From Moniliella sp. 'wahieum' (Eukaryota > Basidiomycota > Moniliellomycetes > Moniliellales > Moniliellaceae): DNA of 64,000 nucleotides. Location: the NCBI GenBank assembly GCA_003971905.1, contig RSEE01000133.1, positions 62,001-126,000 of the forward strand. Direction: 5' to 3'. Numbering within the stretch: the first letter of the stretch is position 1; each line of letters begins with the position of its first letter. The notes under the pieces were generated by a model. The model had not been told where the DNA came from, searched no databases, and worked only from the letters and a program-made list of their open reading frames with translations. Position numbers and translations under genes: made by a program. Below, in pieces: positions 9,264 through 20,974 of this stretch.

Positions 9264-11549
9264 TGGGATGAGATATACACAGGCGAGGAGGATAGGCTTT
9301 TGGCTCCCATCGCACCCTGTCCTAGCGGCAGGCAAGGCGTAAAGGGGGGCGGGGAGGCGCTGTGCGCAATGCGCGACACGGACGCCCAGGGGGAGGGAGG
9401 CAGTGCTAGTGCGGCAGCAGCGCGCGCGCAGGGAAGATGAAGAAGGGCTGAAGCTCTGAAGTTGCCACGGTTGGGTGAGATGATCGATGAGTGAGATGCG
9501 AGAGATAATATGGAGAGTGTCGGTGTGTGCGTGACTACTGGGCTGGCGCGCGGTGCGCAGTGGGTGTGGCTGGGGCATGGGGGCGGTGTGTATGCGTTGA
9601 TCCAGCGCTTGGGGTACATACTGCGGAGACTCGCGCGAGGCACGAGTTGGATGTCCAAGGCAGAAGGCGTCTCGCTGCCCCCGGCTCGGATGGGACACAC
9701 TGGCCCCCTGCTGGGATGGGCTGCGACACAGTGCGACACATTGCGACCCACAGACGGCGCGAGCGACCTAAAAAGCCCTGGGAGGCCCTGTCAACAAGCC
9801 GCCCGAGCAACTTCTCTGAGGTCTCACATCCTCGCACCTCTCCCCATCATCTGCATCATCCACCTTGCGTGTCATTGCGTCATCAATCCATCATCGACAC
9901 CTTCTATACCCCAGCCACGCCTTGGGCTCCATGGCCGGTGCATGACCGGTGACCGTGTCCTCTGGCATGGGTGCGATCTGCAGTGGCAGCCGAGGACCGC
10001 GGGGGCTGGCGCTGAAGCTGAGAAGGCACTGAAGGGCTGCAAGCATTCCATCTTCAAGCTTCAGTTCAGACTGAGTTAGCTCTCACGCGCGTCGTTGGCC
10101 ATAGAGTCATCTCGATCTGCATCATGCCACCCTCTCCATGTCCGCGGCGATGCAAAAAGGTGGCTGGACACGAAGTGTGACGCGTGAGGTGAGGCTTGAG
10201 AGCTTGAGCGCTTCAGCTTCAGTGCGCTGACACCGCCATTAATAACCGATGATGGTGAAGCCAGCGGAGCTGGAAGCTGGAAAAGCCAAGAGCTCGATGC
10301 TATGCACCACCCAGAAGGCCCTCGAGAGATGCCAGTGGCGATTCGGTCGATCATGTCGATCAGGACAGAGGTGGGCGGCCGAAGGCTAGACAGGACGTGG
10401 AGGGGGTACAGGGCGTTGGTATAGTAACCAGGCAGCACCAAGCGCCAAGCGCTAACCTGTAGAGCTTGATGCGCTTGAAAAGCTTACGAATAAGCTGTGT
10501 GGACGCGTATGTGTTGAACGTTGAACGTTGAACGTTGAACTCAACGTTGATCCATCCAATCGAATCGAATCCAATGTCCAATCCAATTCAATCCAATGCA
10601 TCGTACACAAACCAGCGAGGTCGTTTGTAGCCCTCCAGTTCTGACATAACACAGGATAGCACGTGCAGCGCAGCCACTCGCCACCAGGACGCTACTTGGG
10701 GGGAAATCAGATCCGCAACGAAGGACGATGGGACGATGGAACGGTGGAACGGTGGAACGGTGGAAGGTGGCTACGGTGGACCAGCACCCAAGCTGGGCCG
10801 TCGGCCCGGTGGTCTCCTAGTGTTGAACATAGGATGTCGAATGCGAACGTCCACAGTTCAAGGTGAACATTGACCGTCTGATGAAAGGCTCGCGATGGAA
10901 TGCGAGCCAGGCAGGGGAACTGAAGGTCTCAGTGGTGGTGATGCGCTCAGCTGTAATCAGGCGAACGTATACGCTGCACAGCGCAAACATCGAGGTCGTA
11001 TTGCACACGGTGGTCTGTCAAGAGGTCAAAAGGTATATCATGCCTATATGTCACAACACTTCCCTTCAGGCGTTTCTTTAAATTGAAGACTCGTCGCTGC
11101 TCGCCGTGAGCACTTTGCCTTGACTCTTAGTTCGAAAGCGGCTTTACAGTCAATCCCGTAGGATCCCCGAGAGCTCGGCCGAATGTTTGGGGCTCGCGGT
11201 CCCGTACATAGGCCAAGGTTATCACCCTTTGCCCCTTTTGACCTCCGAAGCCTCCAGTGCATACTCAGGCTTGTTTGAACATCTGTCTCAACCTAACCAC
11301 CACCACTGCGATTGCATTGCTATACGTTTCCAGAGGCTCTTCATCCAACCTCTCGGGTTCCTCCGGTCTTACACCGAAGTCGCAATCTATAGCAAACAGT
11401 AGTACCGACCCTTAACTTTTCACGGGGCAGTACTACCTAGACCTTCATCTTATGCGCAGGTGAAGCAGACATATGGTGCAATTCATGCATCGATACATAA
11501 GAGCCGAGTACTGTGTGCCACGAAGAGAGTACACACGTTTTGGGCTCAT
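9264..11549. other. Intergenic with short repeats
   Basis: About 2.3 kb without a supported gene. It contains the tandem GTTGAAC (4 copies, about 10514-10540), degenerate AATCCAAT words (10553-10600), the tandem GGAACGGT (10738-10765), and copies of the dispersed words CTTCAAGCTTCAG (about 10050) and GTGACGCGTGAG (about 10178). Confidence 0.45.
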
Positions 11550-13054
11550 TTAAAAGCCCATAGCAGCCCAGTTGGCCTCGACCTTGGCCTGGATGTCAGC
11601 GGGGAAGGAGCCCTTGACGCTGGCATCTTCCCAGTTGGGTCCGGTGGTGTACTCGACGGAAGGAGCGCGTCACAGACAATATTACCACCCACAAGAGGGT
11701 TAGCGTTGCCATGACCATTGTACGGGATGAGAGGGAACGCCGCCTGGTCATCAAAGTGGTACTCGTCCGTGCCCGGGCGGCAGCGCGTCGTGAACGCCCA
11801 CATAACATCGTTCCAGTTGAAGATATCAACGTCGTAGTCGCCAATCAGGATGAGCCGGTGAATGGTGTAGCCAGCCTTGTTGCCATACACGATGTTACCA
11901 ATCTTGTTGGCAAATTCTGCCGGGGTGGTCTTGAGCTCACGAAGCGCTTTTCCATCGATCTGAATCACGCACCAGGTAACGGTGCTCTGTTCCGGGCTGA
12001 AAGCCTGCTTGACGGGCACCCCATTCTCGCGCAACAGTTCACGGATCCGCACCGCGGCCAGGGGCCCAATCATCGTGTGCGTCTCATCGGTAATGCGCCC
12101 ACAGTTGCACACGGGCATGATCGCATTGTCGCGGTAGGTGACCACATCGACATTGTACACTGGCTGCGGGTGGCTATCGCCCGGGAACACGTAGCCGTGC
12201 ATCTCGCCGAACGGTCCCTCGGGCGCGGTGGCCGACGTGGAGATTGTGCCTTCAAACACGATTTCCGAGGATGCAGGGAGCAACAGGTCGTTCGTCTCGG
12301 CTTTCACCACCTCCACCGGCTGACCCGTCAGTGCACCAATGAAGCCCGACTCGCTCATGCCGCCAGGGATGGGCATGCTGGACGCCATGATGGCTGCCGG
12401 GGGCACACCAAAGGCCAGCACCCAAGGAACGTCCTTTCCAATTGCCTTCCATTGCGACCAAATTTGCCAAATGTGCTGCGGCTTGATAACTAGACCAACG
12501 AGATGCTTATTGTCGTACACCATGGCACGAGCGATAGACCAGTTGGTCCACTTGCCGTCCGGGGTTTGCACAATGTGCATGCCGTACGTCTGGATGTACT
12601 TGCCACCATCCGACTGGTGCAGCAGCGGCGCAGGCCATTCGTTGAGACGGATCGCGTCGCCAGTGAGCTTGTTCTGCTTGCACGGCCCAGTCTCTACCAC
12701 CTTGGGCGGAATGGCGGGCTCATGGAGCGCACTGGCCATCTTGTCGAGGATCTCCCCCCAGCCGGACGTGACGGGCAAGCCGAGGTGGCGTGCAAGCCGA
12801 CCGTACTTTTGCTTGGGGTCCGAACGGAGCGAGTTGGGGGCTCCCAAGATGCGGAAGAACCCGTCCTCTTGCTGGCCCTTGAGCTTGTTGAACAATGGAG
12901 CCTTTCCGTTGGTCTCGCATACTTTGCGGATAATCGCGCCGGCTTCCAGGTGGGGATCGACCTCGGTGTTGATCTCCACAATGTCGCCGTCAGCCTTGAG
13001 CGCTTCGACGTAGGCGCGGAAGTTGAGATGGGGGAGGGCGTTAGCGTCGGACAT
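11550..13054 (-). CDS. FDC1: Ferulic/phenylacrylic acid decarboxylase, UbiD family
   Basis: Fdc1 decarboxylates cinnamic, ferulic and p-coumaric acids to vinyl compounds using prenylated FMN made by Pad1/UbiX. The protein starts [19 protein letters not shown] and matches the fungal enzyme over its whole length (about 500 residues; yeast Fdc1 has 503). Visible sites: [11 protein letters not shown], with the metal/cofactor Asn and active-site Arg; [13 protein letters not shown], with the metal-binding His; and [12 protein letters not shown], with the two catalytic glutamates. The last 35 codons lie in a second frame, which reads [17 protein letters not shown] and ends AAMGF at 11550, so one base is probably missing near 11660. 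No intron. It is head to head with PAD1, with 1.25 kb between starts; the shared pathway and layout, as in other yeasts, suggest co-regulation. Confidence 0.96.
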
Positions 13055-14306
13055 GGTAGTGCAGGCGAGTATGTCTGGTGCTAGGGCGAGAGTGGTGTGT
13101 GGCGGTGATGTGGGAGGGAGAGATGGGGGCTGGGGATGGGTGTTGGTGCAGCTCCAAGGCTCTGGATGGGGTGCTATTATACTCGGGGTTCCCAGCCTAT
13201 GGGCATGCATCTGATGGTGCGGCTGTGACGTGGACAACATCCGTCTCTTCGGCGACACGGAGGCGTCGACTGCCGGGAGCGGATGAGGCGGTAAGGCGGG
13301 GTTTGATGGCGATGATGAAAAGCACCATTGCGCCCTGTCTCGGCTGCGTCATGAATTCATTGTGCCGCCAGAGCGGCATCCATGATAGAGATCATTTCTG
13401 GACGGAGGGCTGAGGCTGTGAAGCTTGAAGGGCAAAATGATCGGTCATACACACAAGATTGAGGGCCGAAGTTGAGGTCAATGCTTGGACACGTTCGATT
13501 CGATGGGCCAACAGAGTTCAGACCAACACAGGCTACAATGTGGTATGACCGCAGGGCCGGCCAGGGCGGCCACGGATGGTCACTGTGCCAACGTCACCTG
13601 CCACGGGGTCCGGCCAACCGGCCAAGATTGCAAGCGAGTTCAAAGCCAAATGGGCGCGGTGCATAATGAGCGGCAACATGAGCACGGCGTTAACCGCAAC
13701 AAGCTCGTTGGAATGGCGCAGCTGCCTCTTAATGTGGGTGGTGGGTGTGGCCGCAATGGGTGGCAATGACAGATGGGTGTGTTGTCAGCACGCCGATGCC
13801 GTTTGATGTGTGCCGGCAGATGGCGTCTGTGTTTTGCGCCTCGCCGGCAGTCCGGAGTCATTTGCTCCGGAAGGGGAATGCGCACCCGCCACGTCTTCAA
13901 CTTTCAAATCCAGTGTTGCATCGCACACTGCCGCCGAGCGCCCAGCCCGCTGCAAGTTGCAAGTTGCAGGGTGCTGACGAGCGCCGCATCACACATTGCC
14001 GCGTCGGAGGTTCGAACGGGCGAGGGCGATGGATCGAATGGTGCGGCAGAGGCTACCGGCAGCGCCGATAATGCTGCTGCCTGTCTTCTCTGGCCTGGTT
14101 TCGCATGCGGCCGAATACGCCCGTCTGACGTCTGTGGCGCATCGCTTGCATATCCTGTCTTTTTTTCGCCATACGCAGCCTTCCTGGCCGCACCACAATC
14201 CACCCGGCCCGCAGCAGGACAACGTAGACACCGCCATATATACCCACGCCGCCTCGATCCATGCCGTCGCTCTTGCTCTCCGTATCGCCCACCCGCCTCC
14301 ATTCGC
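13055..14306. promoter_or_regulatory. Bidirectional FDC1/PAD1 promoter region
   Basis: This stretch separates two divergent starts. Towards PAD1, a TATATA lies at about 14236-14242, some 65 bp before the ATG. Towards FDC1, the minus strand has TATAATA at about 13172-13180. The middle part has no supported gene and is less GC-rich. Binding sites for a specific regulator cannot be named from sequence alone. Confidence 0.6.
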
Positions 14307-15127
14307 ATGTCCCTGCTCACCGCCACCACCACCAGTGCCCTCCTCCGGCCGCTCCAGACCGGGCTCCGCGCCGCCCCCTCGCTTGCTGCCCGCGGCGTGC
14401 ACACGCCCCCTCCTGCCCCCCCCGCCCCTCAGCCCACCCCCACCACCAGTGCTGACACACCCACGCTCCCGGACCTGACGTCCCCTCCCAACGAGTATTT
14501 CAAGGTCGCCGCTTCGGCTGGGTCTTCGCGGCGCAAGAAAATCATTGTGGGGCTCACGGGAGCAACTGGGGCGCTGATTGGCGTACGCGCGCTCGAAGCA
14601 CTGCGCGAGCTCGATGTCGAGACGCACGCCATCCTGTCCAAATGGGGCCTGGCAACGCTCAAGTTCGAAACGTCCCTGACCGAGAAGGACATCCACAACG
14701 CGCCACCTACCTATACGGCATTAAGGATTTAGCTGCCGGTCTTTCCAGCGGCTCCTACCCCACCGATGGCATGATCATCGCCCCCTGTAGCATGCGTACC
14801 CTAGCAGCTACGCGGGCTGGTCTCTGCGACGACCTGGTGGTGCGTGCGGCCGATGTGTGCCTCAAAGAGCGCCGCAAACTCGTCATGGTCGTCCGCGAAA
14901 CGCCCCTTTCGGCGATTCATTTGGACAACATGCTTGCTCTCACCCATGCTGGCGCCGTCATGTTCCCTCCTGTGCCGGCCTTCTACCATTTCCCTGAAAA
15001 CATGGACGACGTGGTCAACCAAACGGTCGGTCGCTTGCTTGACCAGTTCGGGCTTGATTCGGGTCATTTCCGTCGCTGGCAGGGCGGACTGCGCAAGGAC
15101 AAGCAGCCCACCGGCGTATCAAGTTGA
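14307..15127 (+). CDS. PAD1: Flavin prenyltransferase, UbiX/Pad1 family, mitochondrial
   Basis: Pad1 attaches a dimethylallyl unit to FMN, making the prenyl-FMN cofactor of Fdc1. The first 70 residues are Ala/Arg/Pro-rich, a likely mitochondrial presequence (MSLLTATTTSALLRPL). The core begins KKIIVGLTGATGALIGVRAL, with the glycine-rich flavin loop, and continues with SGSYPTDGMIIAPCSMRTLA, LVMVVRETPLSAIHLDNML and VMFPPVPAFYHFPENMDDVV, all signature stretches of UbiX. Predicted length is about 273 residues. One frame change near 14700, in the stretch after EKDIHN, splits the reading frame; the second part resumes at once with ATYLYGIKDLAAG, so I treat it as a single-base error. It ends at TGA 15125-15127. 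No intron. Confidence 0.95.
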
Positions 15128-16011
15128 CCAAACCCAGTGTTATTTATGTCCTAACTAATAACAACCTCATTCCATACTATGTGGTCGACAAATACCCTCT
15201 CTCCCGTCCATCTATATTACGCACACAATCCAAGTGGGTGCAGTTATGTGACTGGCGTTCGTTGGGGATGTATAGCTGCAAATATGCTACCCCAGTTACC
15301 CTTCGTTGAATGTAGGCCATTTTGGATCATAGACAGCAGCTCTTCTCCTACGAGGCATGTCGAGGCCATCCATTCCTCTTGGCTTTCAGACGCGAGGCCG
15401 GCAGATTTGACCTGAAATCCATCTCTTCCCAGTCGTCCGGGCGGTCACGCGTAACCACAGACAGTTGCTACCGTCGTCCAGGCCTAGCTATTAACGCCCA
15501 GAGGAGCACCAAGAGCAGCAAATGGGAATGGCGGTCGATGGAGATCAAAAATTGCGAAGGCGGTGGCGAACCCAAATTATCATGGAGTCGTAAACGCCAC
15601 GTCAGAAAAAACGTCACACATGCATCACATATGATGTCACTTGACCTTGGCCACAAATGACCACAGGTCAATGCTAGCACGCCGGCTCGTTCAGATTTTC
15701 TGCCAGAGCCAGCCACACCATGAAATTGTGCAGGTGATTCTGTCATCGCGTTACTTGTGCTCATGCAAACGTACAATACATAATCCTACTATCCTCTGTA
15801 TCTGGTTTGTACAACAACACAACCACTATCAACCTTTTTAAAGTGAAAAACAGTATGTATCGAAGTCAGCCGAGTGCTTGTTTGGATGGCACCGGAACGA
15901 AAAACGGTTGCAAGCAATAGAGCAATGCCTGTAACCCACCTGGTGAGCTTGTAGGACTGAGTGCCGCTCGATGAGCTCGGCAATCATTGCGCTCTAGCAA
16001 ACCGAAGATCC
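15128..16011. other. Convergent spacer PAD1 / GXWXG gene
   Basis: About 880 bp, AT-richer than the coding parts, with no supported gene. Shared terminator signals for both convergent genes should lie here (T-rich at 15830, AATAAC near 15160). Confidence 0.45.
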
Positions 16012-16646
16012 TTACGGCTTGACGAGCGGGGCCGGGTTCTTGGCGCGGCGGAGCACAAAGTAAAAGTTGGCAGGGATGTCGCGGAAGTCCATCGTGCCAA
16101 AGAGGGTGTCATCGTCGACCTTGACAACTGGAGGTAGTAGACACGTACAGAGTGGTAGTGTTAGTCGTGTGTCTGCTTACTATTCAGAATAAAAAAGAAA
16201 GGGGCCCACACCACACGTACAGGAATCAATGATGGCAAGGTTGTCGTACACCATCGACGCGCAAGGACGTCCACGGACCTCAACCGTGCGAATGCGGGCG
16301 GTCGGGCCGGCAACATACAAGTCCTTCCATTTGGCATCGACCTGGTCCGGTTCGACTTGGAATGACTTGACCGGTTCCACCTGGTACACCGACTTCCGGT
16401 CCGGGGCCCAGAACAAGAGCGGGTACGCCTCTTCCGCCGTTCCGTATTCTTTCCGTACCAATGCGACGATTCCAAGCGACCATCGAGCGGGTGTCCCGTG
16501 AAGAATCCACTTCCCTCCCAAGTGGCGTGGAGGACATCGCTCTCAGCCGCGGGCGGGAGCGAGTCAAAAAGCGCTTGAGCTTCCGCTTCCGTGTGCTTCT
16601 TGCCGGGCTGCGCCAAGGCGTGGAAGTTCTCGACTGGGGAAGGCAT
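16012..16646 (-). CDS. GXWXG/DUF4334 domain protein
   Basis: A small protein of about 181 residues combining the GXWXG domain and DUF4334, a pair known from bacteria and fungi with no established function. The start is MPSPVENFHALAQPG; ATWEGSGFFTGHPLDGRL carries the G-x-W/E-x-G type motif, then HWYGK, AYPLLFW and VYQVEPVKSFQ. DUF4334 follows with RTVEVRGRPCASMVYDNLA and, after the intron, DTLFGTMDFRDIPANFYFVL, ending NPAPLVKP. Exon 1 is 16221-16646, the 93-bp intron 16128-16220 (donor GTACGT, acceptor CCAG), exon 2 16012-16127. One frame change near 16455 separates the two domains. It converges on PAD1, so the three genes sit together; a role in aromatic or related metabolism is only inferred from position. 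An ATG at 16742 in the same frame would extend the N-terminus. Confidence 0.85.
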
Positions 16647-16751
16647 TATGGGTGTGAGGTAGTTGGAGCGAGGGGGGCTTGAGGAGTGTTGGAGAAAGGA
16701 GGAAAAGATGTGGGATGAGGGATATGGACAGCGTTCGGCCAAGTTGCGGCG

Positions 16752-16759
16752 TATATATA
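16752..16759 (-). promoter_or_regulatory. TATA box of the GXWXG/DUF4334 gene
   Basis: TATATATA lies about 105 bp upstream of the start codon on the minus strand. Confidence 0.55.
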
Positions 16760-19700
16760 GTAGTTGGCGCTAGGTCTTGATTCCCGGTAGCGTGGGGTAC
16801 TGACACTAGTCTTGATTTCCGCGGCGTGCATTGCATTGCAGTAACCATGTCATTGGCAGTGCTTGTTACGAAGGCTAGGACAAGGAAACGCTGATGGGGC
16901 TAAGTAAACTGGCCTGCTCATCTGCGGTGGGTGTTGCTTGTTGGCACCATACCCAGTTAGGGAACCAGGGGAATCGGCTGCGGATCATTATAGTGCGTGT
17001 CCCGCAGAAGAGACGGTTTCAGACCTAATGTCCGTTGCGGGGTGGGGCAACGTCGCGTCTTCTCTTACAAAAAACCCTTTGGCTCTTGCCATCTGTCATG
17101 GCGTGTGTCAAAGGAAGAGTCCTTGGCGTAGTTCTCGGTACCAATCGTATCCGGAACGCCGGCGAGTGCAGGCCACGTGATGCTCTTAGCACCGGTAATC
17201 CCCACGACAGAACTTATTCTGGCGTTTCCCCCATGGGCCAAAGTGGGGTATACGCCATGGTTGGCGGGGTTAAAAATGGCCAGTGTGTTCAAGTGGCCAA
17301 AGACTAATAGCGAACGATTGGCGACTAATACGCGGGACGAGTGGCTGTCTCCACAACCAAGTCTCTCTCGGGGCACCACAGCAGTGGCGCACCCCATCGC
17401 TAAACACTATTTGCCCGCGTGTATCAGGGTGGTCCCCCCGACGCCCCAGCATTCTTCGGATCCGGCCCTTTTCTGACGTGAACGCGTGAACGTTGAACTC
17501 AGCTTCAACGATGCATGATGCCTGATGAACCATCGAGGAACCCTCCGATGCACGTTCTCCATCAGTACGCATAGTGCGATGGGCAGTTTCACTATGCACG
17601 CAGCCACGCCTCTTTTCGGTGCGTCGGCTCCGATTCCTACGTGGAACATAAGGGTGTGTAACAGCGCTTGTGGCTGGTGGCGCTGTGGTGGCCAGTGAAG
17701 CAGGTGACCGGTGACCCCAGAGCGGAGACCGAAGACCACCGCACGGGCCATTCGCCCGTTGTGGCGGCCCACTCCTGTCGTCGTGTTGGCAACACCTAAC
17801 TTCAATCCGATTGACAGCTCTATATACGAAAACAACACGGTGGCATATATGCTCCTCGCGTTCATGTGGTGACAGAGGTCTCGCATCAGGCCGTGACCGG
17901 GTGACCTGCGCCGCAGGCCCGTCAAAGTTGTGACAAAAATGTCAGGTATATATCAGCCTTGCAGCCCGCCCCGTGGAGGTCCGTGGAGTCGCTCGTAACG
18001 CGTAAACGTTAAGCGTTAAACGTGTACGTTAAACCGCGAAGACGTGCCGCCTTGACGGCATGATGTTGAGCGACCGCCGGTGGCTCGTGCTTTGGCCAAC
18101 GTCCCTTCAGGTCCTCCTCAGGCCTCAGGCCTAGGAGTTCCGTTGCATTTTCTCTCTTGTTTTCCTTGTTCCGCTTAGCCTCTGGTGGCGACTCGCTGCT
18201 CGATGTTCCTCTGTAGGCGTTGCGGGTTGGCTTATACCACCAGCACACAAGCGTGATTGCATAATCGCCCTCGAGGACTGGCACCAGGACTCCAGACCTC
18301 ATAAACTTGGTCTTATTCTGCTTGAGTCCTTTCTCTTCTCTGTCCTATACTTCGGGTATATAGTAGGAATGGGTCGATGGCGGTCTGTGTCGCAGCATAT
18401 GCTATTCACCACGCCCGCTCCCCCCTTTTTCCTCGTCTTATTACGGGGCGCTCCGGTTATCTCCGGATGCTGAGCCCCGCAAGGACATCTCAGCCCATCA
18501 CACATCAGTCCTGTTAGTAGACTAGCGAGAGTGAGCTAGTCGACACCTTATCCATGCCGCTGATGATATCCGCGGACCGCCATGGTCGCATGGGCTTATC
18601 GGTACGATGCTTTGTTCCCATTCCGTCCATCAGTCTTGGCAAAGCCTTCCTGCTGCGCCCGACTATGCAGCGTCAGCGCCTTGAGGACACGGGGTGCGTT
18701 AGTCTTTACCGGTTACCTCTCTGGAAAGTGCACCGCATTTTGTTTATACCTGTCACGAGGCGCTTGGGGCCCCTGGTTCCTTCTGTTGTATATAAAGCAG
18801 CCATGTCTAAGGGTTACTAGCTGTGGTCCTGGTCGACCATCTGGCTTGGGTCTCCCCGACCACACGTTTCTCTCGCTCCTCCACCTTGTCCACTCGGGAT
18901 TCCCCCCATGACACGTCTGGCCAACTCCACTCCTCTATTAATACAAAGGTAAAGAGGGCCTATACTCTAACAGCTCATCTCGTCCCTGCTTCCATCCCCT
19001 TTGGCTGCGCCCGCACCCGTGACACGGACGGTCTATAAGTCGACTGCTTTTTTGGCCAGTAATTTTCCATCTATATGTAACAGCCGGGGCAAACGTGAGG
19101 GAGACCAAGGTATACGGGGGCGGTATCTCGGTATAAAGGGGGGGTAGGCATTTTAAATCTTAACCCGCTCGTGGTCTCGTCACGCGTCATTGTCAGCGCC
19201 ATCATGCATGCAGCTGATCACGCATCACGCATCGCGCTGTTCTATCCGACTCCTCTATGTTCTGCCCCTAACGGGCTCCTCTCTTGGAATAGATCCATCA
19301 CCTCCCTCTGTCTTTTCTTTCCGTAGGCTTTTGTCCTCGCATTTAACAGTCATTTCCGTCTCCTCCCGTATTATATCTGGAAAGTAGATGAGGAGGAAAG
19401 GGGGGTGGGGCATGATGCATGACATGAGCCACGACGTTGCCTTCTCCTTGAGCGTGTGGTGATTAATTAAGGACAAAGAGAAAAGGGGCTGCCGCGACGA
19501 GAGAAGAAAAGCGTGCGACACAGGCACAGCGACACAGGTGTGTGATCGAGGTCTATATCCTCTCCCTTATTGTAAAGAGTTAGTAATGTGGCAATGCGGA
19601 GAGAGGAGGTGGCGATGAGTACCATGAGTACTGTGAGCACTCAATGATACATTATTATTATAGGGGATGCAGAAGAGGCATGATATCTTTTAGTGTTGAC

Positions 19701-19874
19701 GTCACAGATTTATATCGTACAAATCACTGCCTCCTACTGTTGTCTCGCCTACTAATATAGTAGTAGACGCTCCAACCCCCACTCTCTGTGATCTATCGAT
19801 AACTGGATATAAGCAACGGATCCGCCCCCAAACGAGGCACCACTCAACTTCAACACAACATCCTCGATCCAACC
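16760..19874. other. Gene-poor, AT-richer region
   Basis: About 3.1 kb. Opposing open frames near 17065-17480 look partly protein-like but match nothing I know. A clean TATATAAAG at 18789-18797 has no open frame behind it. Near 18000-18035 there is a word repeat of the type 'cgtaaacgttaagcgttaaacg'. The last 150 bp look like promoter and leader of the zinc-finger gene, with GATATAAG at about 19806. Confidence 0.4.
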
Positions 19875-20974
19875 ATGACCTTCAGACTAACAACACCCCC
19901 GGCACCTCGACGACGTTGACATCAACACTCAGGCTGCGGCTCTCGAGATGCTCACCTACGTTCCACCGGGTCCGAACCTCACGGCCACCGAACATTCCCC
20001 GCGTCCGGACCTCACAACCATCACCGAACAGTCCCCGGGTCCGAACCTCCCGACCACAGAGACGGATCCGATCTCTACAGTTGCGGGGGCCAACAGGCGA
20101 TACTTCTAAGCGAAATTTCCAACAACAGTAGCTTGATGGCCCAATCCTTCAACCAATCGCCGATCCAGTCCAACTGGAACAACATTCTTTTTTGGACAGT
20201 TACGGGCAATAACAAACCTTTTATTGCAAGATGCATGGCTGCGCCAAATTGCAGCCGCAAGAACCAATGCAGACACACTTGGGCAATCCATTCCGCCATT
20301 GGGTTTTCAGTTGAATGTTGACTCGCCGAACTTCAACAGCACTTCTTTGCAAGACAAAACCATCAACACACCCATTGGGATGGAGACCTCACTGGAAGAA
20401 GGCGAATCCAAGTCTGCCCTTGGATTAAGCCATGCCGCACTTGGAGACCTACCAGTGACACCAGCTTCGCTACTGCCCTACGATTTGTTACAAGGTCATG
20501 TCCCTTCTGTGGTTCGGATGGAACCATTGGGTACACCTCTACCATGTCTGCCACATCGGAAGGTGACCTTAATTCCATTCAGCCATTGTCGACTGGTATC
20601 AGCACCAGTGGCTCAGCAGAAGCGAAGGGGTCCAGTACCGGACCTGTCGGCAAGAAACTGAGCAAGTCTCCATCCAAAAGCTTCACGGCGGTCGCATCGC
20701 ATGCAATCTGTGCCAACAGACATTTACCCGCGTATCCAATAGAAACGCTCACATCCGTGATGTCCATGGACCAGAGCGGCCTCGTCCCCATGGGTGCCCA
20801 GTTTCATACTGCAAGTATACCTTTCACCACAAGTATGAACTCAAGCGGCACCTACAGAGCCAACATCTCAACCCGAAAAAGGAGATTGTACCTCCTTCAG
20901 AGCATGATGCCATCCGGAGACTCTTCTCCAACCTTGAATTCAACTCGGCTCCCCCCTCTCCTGATGGTAAATAG
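19875..20974 (+). CDS. C2H2 zinc-finger protein (probable transcription factor), frames interrupted
   Basis: Two C2H2 fingers are encoded at about 20711-20865: CNLCQQTFTRVSNRNAHIRD followed by VH (C-x2-C-x12-H-x4-H), and CPVSYCKYTFHHKYELKR followed by HLQSQH (C-x4-C-x12-H-x4-H). The protein then ends SAPPSPDGK before TAG at 20972-20974. Upstream, protein-like stretches occur in different frames: INTQAAALEMLTYVPPGP near 19920, DAWLRQIAAARTNADTLGQS near 20225, and TSLEEGESKSALGLSHAALG near 20385. The leader before the ATG at 19875 is typical for fungi (CA-rich). About three frame changes would be needed for one chain. Codon use is much less GC-biased than in the housekeeping genes. It could be a real lineage-specific regulator hit by assembly errors, or a decaying gene. 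Confidence 0.6.

Noticed and set aside
14005-14025. tRNA T-arm-like GAGGTTCGAACGGGC
   Set aside because: The flanking bases do not pair into a T stem and no cloverleaf can be drawn.
17065-17480. Opposing protein-like frames on both strands
   Set aside because: Neither matches a family or shows splice sites or a promoter; both strands open suggests composition.
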